From Candidatus Lernaella stagnicola (GTDB lineage Bacteria > Lernaellota > Lernaellaia > Lernaellales > Lernaellaceae): 64,000 nt of DNA. A program made the translations under genes and the position numbers. Below, in pieces: positions 25,490 to 34,827 of this stretch. Where the stretch lies: assembly GCA_030765525.1 (NCBI GenBank), contig JAVCCK010000030.1:19629-83628 (forward strand), written 5' to 3'. Position 1 is the first letter of the stretch, and the number at the start of each line of letters is the position of its first letter. The notes below the pieces were generated by a model, which saw only the letters and a list, made by a program, of their open reading frames with translations, was not told where the DNA came from and ran no database searches.

Positions 25490-26326
25490 CTACGCGGAGT
25501 CCGCCGTCACGCTGTCGGCCAAGCGCTTGACGATCGCCGCCACCACGCTGCGCGGCGCGAGGCGCACCGAAAAGGCCAACAGGTTGTTCAAAAAGCCGGG
25601 GATGACCGAAAGGCGCCGGTCGAACATGGCGTCCAGACCGATTTGTGCCACGGTGCCGGCGGACATGCGGAATTTCTTGGACATCGGCCCGGCCTCGCTG
25701 ACTTCCATCCCGGCCGCGTCGAAAAAGCCGGTGTCGGTCGCGCCGGGCGAAAGCACGGTGACGCTCACGCCGTAGTCTTCCAACTCTTTGGCCAGCGCCT
25801 CGCTAAAGTTGAGCACGTACGCCTTGCTCGCCCCATAGGCGGCGATCCGCGGCATGGGCTGGTAGGCCGCACCCGAGGCCACGTTGAGAATGTAACCGCG
25901 ACCGCGCTGCTTCATGTCCTTACCGAACAGACCGCATAAGGTCGTAAGTGCCACAACGTTGAGCCCGAGCATCTGTTCGACGCGTTGCGGATCCTGTTCC
26001 ACGTGGTCGCCCCACACGCCGAAGCCCGCATTGTTGACCAACACATCGATGGCGAATCCGCGCCGCGTGATTTCGTCGTACAGGAACCGGGCCGCTTCGA
26101 TGCCGGTCAGATCCACCTGGATGGCAACGACTTGCGTGCCGCTTTCGGCGAAGCGATCCCGAATTTCGTTCATGCGCTCCAGATTGCGGCTGGCCAACAC
26201 GAGGTCGTAGCCGCGCCGGGCGAGGCGGTCGGCCATTTCGTATCCGATGCCCGAGGTGGCGCCGGTGATCAACGCGATGGGCCTCGAGGATGAAGTCGGT
26301 TCGGTCGTCGCATCAACGTGAGACAT
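25490..26326 (-). CDS. Short-chain dehydrogenase/reductase (SDR)
   Basis: The start is ATG 26326, four bases after GGAGGA, giving 278 residues. The classical SDR motifs are present: TGATSGIGYEMA cofactor loop (about 23-34), NNAGFGVWG (about 105), Ser in LNVASGAAY and YGASKAYVLNFSEALA with catalytic Tyr and Lys (about 165-180). The motif ASRNLERM after strand 2 fits NADP(H) preference. C-terminal helices are hydrophobic (FLNNLLAFSVRLAPRSVVAA), as in membrane-associated DltE-like or YqjQ-like SDRs. Substrate unknown. The start is divergent from the TonB-like genes. Confidence 0.9.
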   Translation of the reverse strand: MSHVDATTEPTSSSRPIALITGATSGIGYEMADRLARRGYDLVLASRNLERMNEIRDRFAESGTQVVAIQVDLTGIEAARFLYDEITRRGFAIDVLVNNAGFGVWGDHVEQDPQRVEQMLGLNVVALTTLCGLFGKDMKQRGRGYILNVASGAAYQPMPRIAAYGASKAYVLNFSEALAKELEDYGVSVTVLSPGATDTGFFDAAGMEVSEAGPMSKKFRMSAGTVAQIGLDAMFDRRLSVIPGFLNNLLAFSVRLAPRSVVAAIVKRLADSVTADSA

Positions 26327-26459
26327 GCGTTCCTCCCTGCGTGTGAATCTGCTGCCGGTGGTCGTTGGTAACACGGAATATAAGTCGATTGAAGAGAAAA
26401 TGCGCGTTTGCGGCGGCTTCGGCTTTGCCCCTACAATCGCCCAAACGCAGGAGAATAGG

Positions 26460-26759
26460 TTGGGCGACAAACAACGACGACGGTTTTGGTGGCGCACTCT
26501 GGGGCTGGGTCTGGCGCTGTCGCTCGTCCTGCACGTGATACTTTTCTTTTTGGCCACGGCGGTTTACCACCATTTCCGGCCCCCCTCAGACCAGTGGGAC
26601 ACGATCGACATCGACCTGACCGAATACACCTACGAAGAACTCATGGACGTAGCGCGGCGCATCGTCACGCGAGACGAGACGAGCGACCCCACATCCGTGC
26701 CCGAGGAGCCGAAGGAAAACGACGAACTCGACGCCGAGTCCTCTCCACCGCCGGATTAA
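26460..26759 (+). CDS. Small membrane-anchored TonB/TolA N-terminal-like protein
   Basis: I choose TTG 26460, five bases after AGGAGA, giving 99 residues; an ATG at 26400 is possible, and 26325 would run into the SDR start. A basic N-terminus (DKQRRRFWWR) is followed by one transmembrane helix with TonB-like features (LSLVLHVILFFLATAVYHHF). The sequence then has the motif WDTIDIDLTEYTYEELMDV and an acidic Pro-rich end. The downstream gene has the same start (basic, SLLLHVGLGLLFF, then TIDFDLADMAALE) plus a TonB domain. This gene therefore looks like a TonB-like protein without its C-terminal domain. Confidence 0.6.
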   Translation: MGDKQRRRFWWRTLGLGLALSLVLHVILFFLATAVYHHFRPPSDQWDTIDIDLTEYTYEELMDVARRIVTRDETSDPTSVPEEPKENDELDAESSPPPD

Positions 26760-26954
26760 CGCGGCATTTCCCCTCTGAACGCCCCGCTCTTCCGTTTTGC
26801 AAGAAACCGCCGGTCGGCCGACTTGCGCGGTGGCTATATTTGATTGAACAAGGGCGCGCCGTGACGGTCTAATCACCGAGGCGGGCCGTTGCTTGGTAAG
26901 CGCGCTTGTCGTATACAGGGCTTGGCGCCCATTTGGCGACCGGAAGGAGAGTTG

Positions 26955-27908
26955 TTGCCCGAATCCTGGCGCGATCAGATGCGACGATATCGCGACCGTT
27001 GGATCGTCGGTGTGGCGGCGGTGCTATCGCTATTGCTGCATGTAGGCCTCGGCTTGCTCTTTTTCGGCGGCGTGATGGATTTCAACGCTCCCACGGACAC
27101 ATCTGAGACGATCGATTTTGACCTGGCCGACATGGCCGCGCTCGAAGCGGCTCTCAAAGACCCCAACAACCCCGACCGCTACCTTTTCCAAAAACCGCCT
27201 GCCAACCAGAAAACACCCGACAAAGCGGATGCTTGGGGCTATGAAGACCACGACGCCGGACCGCCGAGCCACCTAGCCGACAGGCCTATCAACGAAATCG
27301 ATCGCGCGCCCGGTCCCCGCGGACCAGGGCGCGGTACGCGACCCGGCGGCGCTTCGGCTCCGGGCCGCAGAACGCCGTCCATACCCGATATCGGCCAAGG
27401 GGTGCCGAACCCCCGTGGTGCGGGCTCGCAAACGGCGGTTTCCTCCCGCACGCCGGGCGGAAGTCGAACGGGGCCGAAAAGTGTGGACCAACTGCTGGCG
27501 CGCACCGGCATGGATGCTCCGGGCGGCGGGGAGGACGGCGTCAATCCGTACAATCCGGACGTGGGCGCGCCGGGCAAATCGGTATCGATTTCCACCAAGA
27601 AGCTGCGCTACATGGGCTACTTCAGCCACATGCGGGAGAAGATTTACCTCGCGTGGGTGTATCCGCAGGCCGCGCAGCGTTCCGGTCAGCAAGGCGTGAC
27701 CTTCATGCGCTTCACTGTGGAACGCTCGGGTAAAATCAGCGACGCCCGCGTGCTGCAAAGCAGCGGGTTTCGCCTGCTGGACAATTACGCACTTAAGGCC
27801 GTGCGCGAATCGGGGTTCAATCCCTTCCCCTCGCACTGGCCCGATGACAAGCTGACTGTGTCGGCCAGTTTCCATTACCGCCTCATCGGCGCGCGCGCGA
27901 TTTATTAG
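26955..27908 (+). CDS. TonB-family protein
   Basis: I choose TTG 26955, about four bases after GGAGA, giving 317 residues; TTG 26889 or ATG 26979 are alternatives. A basic N-terminus, one transmembrane helix (about 15-35, VAAVLSLLLHVGLGLLFF), a long Pro/Gly/Arg-rich disordered middle (about 90-210) and a C-terminal TonB domain (about 225-317) are visible. The TonB domain contains MGYFSHMREKIYLAWVYPQA, VERSGKISDARVLQSSGFRL and AVRESGFNPFPSHW. TonB-type proteins transmit proton-motive force across the periplasm. No ExbB/ExbD pair is adjacent, so it may use TolQR or another motor. Confidence 0.8.
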   Translation: MPESWRDQMRRYRDRWIVGVAAVLSLLLHVGLGLLFFGGVMDFNAPTDTSETIDFDLADMAALEAALKDPNNPDRYLFQKPPANQKTPDKADAWGYEDHDAGPPSHLADRPINEIDRAPGPRGPGRGTRPGGASAPGRRTPSIPDIGQGVPNPRGAGSQTAVSSRTPGGSRTGPKSVDQLLARTGMDAPGGGEDGVNPYNPDVGAPGKSVSISTKKLRYMGYFSHMREKIYLAWVYPQAAQRSGQQGVTFMRFTVERSGKISDARVLQSSGFRLLDNYALKAVRESGFNPFPSHWPDDKLTVSASFHYRLIGARAIY

Positions 27909-27919
27909 CGCCGATTCGC

Positions 27920-27947
27920 TTGACAACAAAAACGCGGTCGGTATGTT
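27920..27947 (+). promoter_or_regulatory. Sigma70-type promoter for the DsbA-family gene
   Basis: TTGACA (27920-27925), 16 bases, TATGTT (27942-27947), about 45 bases upstream of the GTG start at 27993. Confidence 0.6.
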
Positions 27948-27992
27948 CATAAGGCTAATTTTGAACATTGTTATCCACCGGGAGGGAAAACC

Positions 27993-28901
27993 GTGGCAAA
28001 AAAAGTATTGATCGTATTATTCGCATTCAGCGTGCTCTTTTTGGGCTTCTCGGTCGGCCGCTTCACAAGCATTATCCCGACAAGCAAAATGAGCTACGCC
28101 GCGAAACAGAATAAGCAGTTCAAAGAACTCGACGAAATGAACCAGGCTCTGGCTTTGGCGATCGCCGCCTCGAGCCCCACCATCGCCGAGGAAATGGTCA
28201 AAAACCTGAAGAAACAGGAAAACCTGCCGCGCGAAGCCTTCACGACCTTGGTCGCCTTGGCCAAAGGCGTACAGGGCAGCGGCAAAGGCAAGCAGGGCCA
28301 GCGGCCTCAGCGAACCGCCCCGTCCAACGATCCCAAAGACGTATTCAAGCAGGAAAAAGTCACGCTCGACGTTCCCCAGGGCTCATACTCCGTCGGCAAT
28401 AAAAACGCCCCGGTTCAGATCGTGACCTTCACCGAATTCCTCTGCCCGTATTGCGCCCGTCTCGACCCGTCCATTCGTCAGTTACAGGAAGAATTCGGCG
28501 CCGACAAAGTGCATGTCACCTTCCAGTCGCGGATCGTCCACGGTGAACGCGCCGAGTTCTATCACCGCGCCGCCGCAGCCGCCGGATTGCAGGGCAAGTT
28601 CTTCGAATTTGTCGACGCGCTGTTCAGCACCCAAAAGGACTGGATCCGCACACCGCCGGAAAAAGCCTTCGACGAAGTCATTGCCCCGAAAGCCAAGGCG
28701 CTGGGCCTGGACGTGGCGAAGCTGAAAAAAGATATGGACGGCGACAAAGTCAAAGCCCAGGTTGGCGCGGAAGACGCGCTGGGACAAAAGCTTGGTGTCC
28801 GCGGCACGCCGACTTCCTTCGTCAACGGATACATGGTGCGCGGCGCCAAACCGAAGGAATTCTTCAAAGGCGTGATCGAGATGGCGCTTGAGAAGAAGTA
28901 G
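27993..28901 (+). CDS. DsbA-family thioredoxin-fold protein
   Basis: The 302-residue product starts at GTG 27993 behind GGGAGG. It has an N-terminal signal or anchor (VLIVLFAFSVLFLGFSVGRF), a helical region (about 40-110), a basic linker, and a DsbA/DSBA-like thioredoxin domain (about 125-302). That domain has the CPYC redox motif in FTEFLCPYCARLDPSIRQ and the cis-Pro loop VRGTPTSFVNG. Such proteins catalyse or isomerise disulfides in the envelope. It may act on the many exported Cys-containing proteins here (inference). cysS follows 29 bases later, probably co-transcribed. Confidence 0.88.
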   Translation: MAKKVLIVLFAFSVLFLGFSVGRFTSIIPTSKMSYAAKQNKQFKELDEMNQALALAIAASSPTIAEEMVKNLKKQENLPREAFTTLVALAKGVQGSGKGKQGQRPQRTAPSNDPKDVFKQEKVTLDVPQGSYSVGNKNAPVQIVTFTEFLCPYCARLDPSIRQLQEEFGADKVHVTFQSRIVHGERAEFYHRAAAAAGLQGKFFEFVDALFSTQKDWIRTPPEKAFDEVIAPKAKALGLDVAKLKKDMDGDKVKAQVGAEDALGQKLGVRGTPTSFVNGYMVRGAKPKEFFKGVIEMALEKK

Positions 28902-28930
28902 TTTAGCCGTAGCCTGACCAGGAGCGAACG

Positions 28931-30403
<1,473 letters not shown>

Positions 30404-30426
30404 TAGAAAGCAAATAGGTTCGAACG

Positions 30427-30456
30427 ACGACCGGGTTCGCCCCGGTCGTTTTTTTT
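30427..30456 (+). terminator. Rho-independent terminator after cysS
   Basis: ACGACCGGG (30427-30435), 5-base loop, CCCGGTCGT (30441-30449), then eight T. It slightly overlaps the end of the convergent radical SAM gene. Confidence 0.92.
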
Positions 30457-31855
30457 AACCCCGTACGATGTCGCCGGCGCGGCGGGCGATCGCCCACAGG
30501 TTGCGCGGAGTGAGGCGCCTGGCTTGCCGCCAGATCGGCGTCGGACGCAGGTAGAAACGCCGATAAGCGCGGCGCAGTTCGCGGTACAACACGGCGGGCG
30601 TCAGAAATTCGGTCCAAACCGGCGGCTGGAACGAGGAATCCGGATGCCGGGCGAACGACCGCCACACCTCGGGATCGATCAGCCCCCGCGCGACCGCCAC
30701 CTCGAAAAGCGGCGTCCCCGGGTACGGCACCAACACGTTGAACACCGCGTAATCCGGATCGAGTTCCACCGCGAATTCAACCGTCCCGCGAATATCCGCC
30801 ACCGCGCGATCGGTCGGCAGGCCGATCATGAAATACGCCGCCGAGGGCACGCCCGCCTCCCGCAGCAGCGCGACGGCTCGCCGGGCGTCATCGGTCGTGA
30901 TGCTCTTGCCCAGCACTTCCAGGGCCTCGGGCGTGGCGGCTTCGACGCCGAGCTGCACGCGCACGCAACCGGCCGGTTTGAGCAGCCGCGCCAGTTCCGG
31001 CGTCAACCGGTCGAGGCGGGCGCGACACGTCCAGGTAAGCGGCAGCTTGCGGCGGATGAGCTCCTCGCACAGCGCGGCGGCCCGCTCGGGTTGCAGGTTG
31101 AAAGTGTCGTCAACGAAATACACCTCGCGGAAACCCTGCCCGGCCAACTCCTGCAATTCTTCGGCGACGGCCTTCGGGTCGCGCAGGCGCACCGGCGGAC
31201 CGGGCGTCGAGCAAAAAGTGCACGCAAAGGGGCAGCCGCGGCTGGTTGATACCGTGGCCAGCGGCCCCGCGCTCACGGCGACGTCGCCATACAGCGAGCG
31301 ATCCAGCAGCGAGCGATCGGGAGTCGGCAGTTCGTCCAAGTCCTTTGGCCGGCAAACCGGCTCCCCACGCACCAGCTTGCCGTCGCGCATGAACAGCACG
31401 CCCGGCGGCGCCGTTTCCGGCAACCCGCCCTTCCACGCCGCCAAAAACGCGGGCAGCGATTCGTCGGCTTCATCCAGGAAAGCTGCGTCAACTTCCTCCA
31501 ACCCGGCCGCTTCGACCGCGAAGGCGTTGACGTGCGGCCCGCCCAGGACCCGCAGCGCCTCCGGCCGCTGTTGCTTCACCGCGGCCAGCACGTGCACGGC
31601 GTCGACGAGTTGATAGGTCGTGGCCGTCACACCCACGACATCGGGCGCGAATTCCTGCACGTGCAACAGTACCTCGCGCACGCCCGCGCCGCTGTTGCCC
31701 GCATCGAAAAAACGTACCTCGTGCCCGGCCCGCTTGAGCGCCGCGGCGACGTACAGCAAGCCCAGCGGCGGCAGCCTGCCCCCCTCGCGCACGACGTCGG
31801 GAATTTCCCCGGAAATCGCGTTGTCGCCCGGCGGGTTGATCAGCAAGACCTTCAT
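30455..31855 (-). CDS. B12-binding radical SAM protein
   Basis: The product from ATG 31855 has 466 residues. An N-terminal cobalamin-binding Rossmann domain (about 1-135, MKVLLINPPGDNAISGEIPD and GLLYVAAALKRAGHEV) is followed by a radical SAM barrel. The CxxxCxxC motif is in STSRGCPFACTFCSTPG (about 190-206). The helical end contains the YRRFYLRP motif typical of this family. The gene overlaps the upstream radical SAM gene as ATGA. B12-radical SAM enzymes methylate or rearrange unreactive carbons in lipids, cofactors, antibiotics and peptides. The substrate is not predictable. It is the last gene of a three-gene radical SAM operon. Confidence 0.9.
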   Translation of the reverse strand: MKVLLINPPGDNAISGEIPDVVREGGRLPPLGLLYVAAALKRAGHEVRFFDAGNSGAGVREVLLHVQEFAPDVVGVTATTYQLVDAVHVLAAVKQQRPEALRVLGGPHVNAFAVEAAGLEEVDAAFLDEADESLPAFLAAWKGGLPETAPPGVLFMRDGKLVRGEPVCRPKDLDELPTPDRSLLDRSLYGDVAVSAGPLATVSTSRGCPFACTFCSTPGPPVRLRDPKAVAEELQELAGQGFREVYFVDDTFNLQPERAAALCEELIRRKLPLTWTCRARLDRLTPELARLLKPAGCVRVQLGVEAATPEALEVLGKSITTDDARRAVALLREAGVPSAAYFMIGLPTDRAVADIRGTVEFAVELDPDYAVFNVLVPYPGTPLFEVAVARGLIDPEVWRSFARHPDSSFQPPVWTEFLTPAVLYRELRRAYRRFYLRPTPIWRQARRLTPRNLWAIARRAGDIVRG

Positions 31856-32937
31856 GACACCAACCCTGCGAGACGGCGGATGTCGGCTTCGCTCCGCGGC
31901 GAGCGGCGACGCGACATGCCGGCGGTCTGCAGCCGCACCTGATCCCACATCGCGCCCGGGTCTACCGCCAGCAGCGCGACTTCCGCCCAGCAAGGGCGCA
32001 GGCAGTCGGGGCAAGACGCCGTTTCCCGGCGGATGAATTCTTCGGTCCATCGCGCGGCGATCTGTTCGACCTCCACCGCGTCAATGGTTTCGAAATGGTG
32101 GCAAAGGCTGGCCTTGCCGTCGGGCCGCAACGACAAATAGGCCCGCCCCGCCAGGCAGCGCCACGTCGTGCGGCCTTCGAGAAGGTAGCCGGGGATTTCA
32201 GCGAGAAAGGCTCGCGAGTTGGCCACGTGCCCGCGACGCTTTTTGTCGGCCACGGCTTCGTTCACGAAGGCCCGCAGCGCATCGGCCTGCTCGGGCGGAA
32301 AGGCGTGCGATGCGTCGCTGCCGAAAAAGGCGTCGCCTTCGACGTCGGCTAGATGCACCGGAATAAAACTCACCTGCGCGCCCAGGTTGTAGGCCAGGTC
32401 GGAAATGCGCGGCAGGTCGGCCAGGTTCTTGGCGCTGACGATGGTGTTGATCAACCACCCGGCCGTGTGCGGCAGGGTTTGCGTCAACATGGCCAGGTTG
32501 GCCAGTCGTTTATCGAGCCCGCCGGGCAGGCCGTCGAATTCTTCCTGCACCGCCGCGTCGAGGCTGTCGAGCGAAAACGACAGGTCGGCCATGCCCGCGG
32601 CCAAACAGGCGCGCACCTTCGCCTCGTTGACGGCCACGCCGTTGGTCAACACGCGCACGCGAAAACCGTGATCGGCAAACGCGGCGACGACCTCCGCCAC
32701 ATCCTCGCGCACAAAGGGTTCGCCGCCGCCGAGACTAATTGTCGTGGCGCCCCGCTCGGCCAGCAAGCGAGCGATCTCCCGCCAGCGCTCCGGCGTTGCT
32801 TCCTCGAGCTCCCCCGCCCGCTTGTAGACGCCGCACATGCCGCATCGCAGGTTGCAGCGGTGCGTGATCCCGGCGTGCACGTAGGTAAGGTTTCGGCGCA
32901 GCAAATTGACGGCGGTGCGTATCACGCGCGGCGTCAT
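31852..32937 (-). CDS. Radical SAM protein with SPASM-like C-terminus
   Basis: The product from ATG 32937 has 361 residues. The N-terminal radical SAM core has GITHRCNLRCGMCGVYKRAG (CxxxCxxC) and the GGEP motif in SLGGGEPFVREDV. The C-terminal Cys set (WRCLAG, GKASLCHHF, SCPDCLRPCW) is arranged like a SPASM domain that binds an auxiliary [4Fe-4S]. Start and stop overlap both neighbours (TGATG and ATGA), so the three genes are translationally coupled. SPASM enzymes usually modify peptides or proteins, but some act on small molecules. Confidence 0.88.
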   Translation of the reverse strand: MTPRVIRTAVNLLRRNLTYVHAGITHRCNLRCGMCGVYKRAGELEEATPERWREIARLLAERGATTISLGGGEPFVREDVAEVVAAFADHGFRVRVLTNGVAVNEAKVRACLAAGMADLSFSLDSLDAAVQEEFDGLPGGLDKRLANLAMLTQTLPHTAGWLINTIVSAKNLADLPRISDLAYNLGAQVSFIPVHLADVEGDAFFGSDASHAFPPEQADALRAFVNEAVADKKRRGHVANSRAFLAEIPGYLLEGRTTWRCLAGRAYLSLRPDGKASLCHHFETIDAVEVEQIAARWTEEFIRRETASCPDCLRPCWAEVALLAVDPGAMWDQVRLQTAGMSRRRSPRSEADIRRLAGLVS

Positions 32938-34349
32938 CAGGCGCTCCGTTGGTCGCGGCCGAGTATCAGGTAAAGCACCAGGCGAATCGCTTCGAGGTAC
33001 CGGCGCACGTCCCGCCAACCATGGATGTTCCTCAAGTGCCGCCACCACAGCTTGGGCCGCAACAGGAAGCGACGATAAAAGCGGCGCTGCGCCGCCATCA
33101 GGCTTTCGCGCGTCCAACCGTGCGGTACGAACACCGGCTCCCAGAAAGAAAAATCGGTCGTATCGTGACCGGTCAGCGACCCCCACGACGACCACTGCTC
33201 GTATTGCGGCGTGCCGCGCATGGGCGTGTTGATCTGCACGGTCACTTCCATCAACGGCAGACTCAGCGCGAATTCGATCGATCGCCGCACCGACGCGTCG
33301 GTCTCGCCGAAATGGCCGAGCATGAAAAACGCCTTCATCTGGATGCCCTGCTTATCGCCCCATTCGGCGGCCTGCCGAATCTGCTCCGTCTTCACGTCTT
33401 TATCGATGCGCCGCAGAATCTCCGGATCGCCCGACTCGATACCCAGGCGCGCCCGCCAGCAGCCCGCCTCGCGGAACAAGGCGAACATCTCTTCGTCCAC
33501 CGTGTCGGCGCGTAGGGTGCAGGTCCACTCAGTTTTGATGCCGCGGGCGATCATGCCGCGCGCGATATCCTTGGCGCGCTCGTCGAGGGTGGCAAAGGTG
33601 CTGTCCAAAAAGGCGATGCCCCGCGCGCCGTGTTCCGCAATGCAGTGCTCCACCTCGTCCAACACGCGCTCGACGCTGTGAGCGCGCATGCGCCTGCCGA
33701 ACACGTTCTTGTCGCAAAAGATGCAGCCGTGCGGGCAGCCGCGGGTGGTGATCATCGGGATTTTCGGCAACTCGCGGTAATCGGCGGGGATGGGCCGGTA
33801 CAGTTCTTTTTTCATCAGGTGCCGCGCCGGATACGGTAGTTCATCCAGGTGCGAGACGACTTCGGCCGGGCCCGTGTTTCGCAGCCGGCCGTCCTCGCGC
33901 ACCAACAAACCGGGAATTTGCGGCCACGGCTCGCCGGCCAGAATCCGCGCGAAGGCCGTCTCGCCCTCGCCGAGCACGCCCGCATCGAAGGGTGTATCGC
34001 TCAGCGCGTCCTCACGCCACGCGGCCAGGTGCGGCCCCCCCACAATTAAAGGTATCGACGGCCACCGTTGCCGGAAGGCGTTCGCGGTGGCGACGCTCAT
34101 CACCCAACTGGTCGTCACGCCGGTCAGGCCAATGAGGTCCGGCCCGAACTCGCCGGTACGCCGCATCAGTTCGGCCATCGTGAGGCGCTCGACCGCGGCG
34201 TCGATAATCATCGCCTCGTGCCCGTCGCGTTCGGCGATGGCGGCTAGGTAGCCCAGCCCCAGCGGCATGCTGTTGTAAAACAGCCGGGCCACTACGGCGT
34301 TGCCCCTTTCCCGCGGGGCAATCGGCGGATTGACGAGCAATACTTTCAT
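32937..34349 (-). CDS. B12-binding radical SAM protein
   Basis: The product from ATG 34349 has 470 residues. It shows an N-terminal cobalamin-binding domain (MKVLLVNPPIAPRERGNAVV, GLGYLAAIAERDGHEAMIID) and a radical SAM core with TTRGCPHGCIFCDKNVFG (CxxxCxxC, about 200). The C-terminal RRFYRRFLLRPKLWWRHL segment matches the gene at 30455. The two B12 enzymes are paralogues on either side of a SPASM-type enzyme. It is the first gene of the trio. No strong ribosome-binding site is seen. Confidence 0.9.
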   Translation of the reverse strand: MKVLLVNPPIAPRERGNAVVARLFYNSMPLGLGYLAAIAERDGHEAMIIDAAVERLTMAELMRRTGEFGPDLIGLTGVTTSWVMSVATANAFRQRWPSIPLIVGGPHLAAWREDALSDTPFDAGVLGEGETAFARILAGEPWPQIPGLLVREDGRLRNTGPAEVVSHLDELPYPARHLMKKELYRPIPADYRELPKIPMITTRGCPHGCIFCDKNVFGRRMRAHSVERVLDEVEHCIAEHGARGIAFLDSTFATLDERAKDIARGMIARGIKTEWTCTLRADTVDEEMFALFREAGCWRARLGIESGDPEILRRIDKDVKTEQIRQAAEWGDKQGIQMKAFFMLGHFGETDASVRRSIEFALSLPLMEVTVQINTPMRGTPQYEQWSSWGSLTGHDTTDFSFWEPVFVPHGWTRESLMAAQRRFYRRFLLRPKLWWRHLRNIHGWRDVRRYLEAIRLVLYLILGRDQRSA

Positions 34350-34401
34350 CTTGGGAAAGATACCAGGGTAGTCCCGGTCGCAAAAGAGCGAAGGGGGGTT
34401 C

Positions 34402-34827
34402 TCAGTTACGGATCGCTTTTGACAACGAATACCCGGCGCCGCCGAACAGGATCGTGCCGGCAACCAGCAGGATAATGATTCCGGAAATCGGCGGCGAGGG
34501 AAAACGCACCGCGATGTTGGTTGTGACCTTGGCGTCTTTGGTCGGGCCCTGCGCTTTGATTTCCACGAGACCCGAAGCCGTCGGTAGCCACCGCAATCGA
34601 CCGTCGGCGGCGGGCGGGCCGAGCTGGTTGATTTGCGCCGTGGCGGAGTTGGGCCGGTAGGTGACCACGAACGACCAGGCGGTCGGGTCTTCGACGTCAC
34701 TTAGGGTGACGAACACTTCCTGTCCCCGAATCGGAAACTCGGGCTCGCATTCGATTTTCGCGGCCCAAGCCGGCGCAGTCAGGGCCAACACAAATACCGC
34801 CAGCAAAATCGTCGCCGTCGTTTTCAT
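34402..34827 (-). CDS. Small secreted/membrane-anchored protein coupled to the SNF symporter
   Basis: The 141-residue product has a type I signal peptide (LLAVFVLALTAPAWAAKIE), an Ig-like beta-rich domain (about 22-105, FPIRGQEVFVTLSDVEDPTA) and a C-terminal transmembrane helix (about 113-135, GIIILLVAGTILFGGAGYSL). Its ATG overlaps the symporter stop (ATGA), and AAGGAGG lies inside the symporter gene. The coupling suggests an accessory subunit whose domain faces the periplasm. Actinobacterial SNF-family amino acid importers such as MetP have a small partner, but this one is larger and unrelated in sequence as far as I can see. Confidence 0.75.
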   Translation of the reverse strand: MKTTATILLAVFVLALTAPAWAAKIECEPEFPIRGQEVFVTLSDVEDPTAWSFVVTYRPNSATAQINQLGPPAADGRLRWLPTASGLVEIKAQGPTKDAKVTTNIAVRFPSPPISGIIILLVAGTILFGGAGYSLSKAIRN

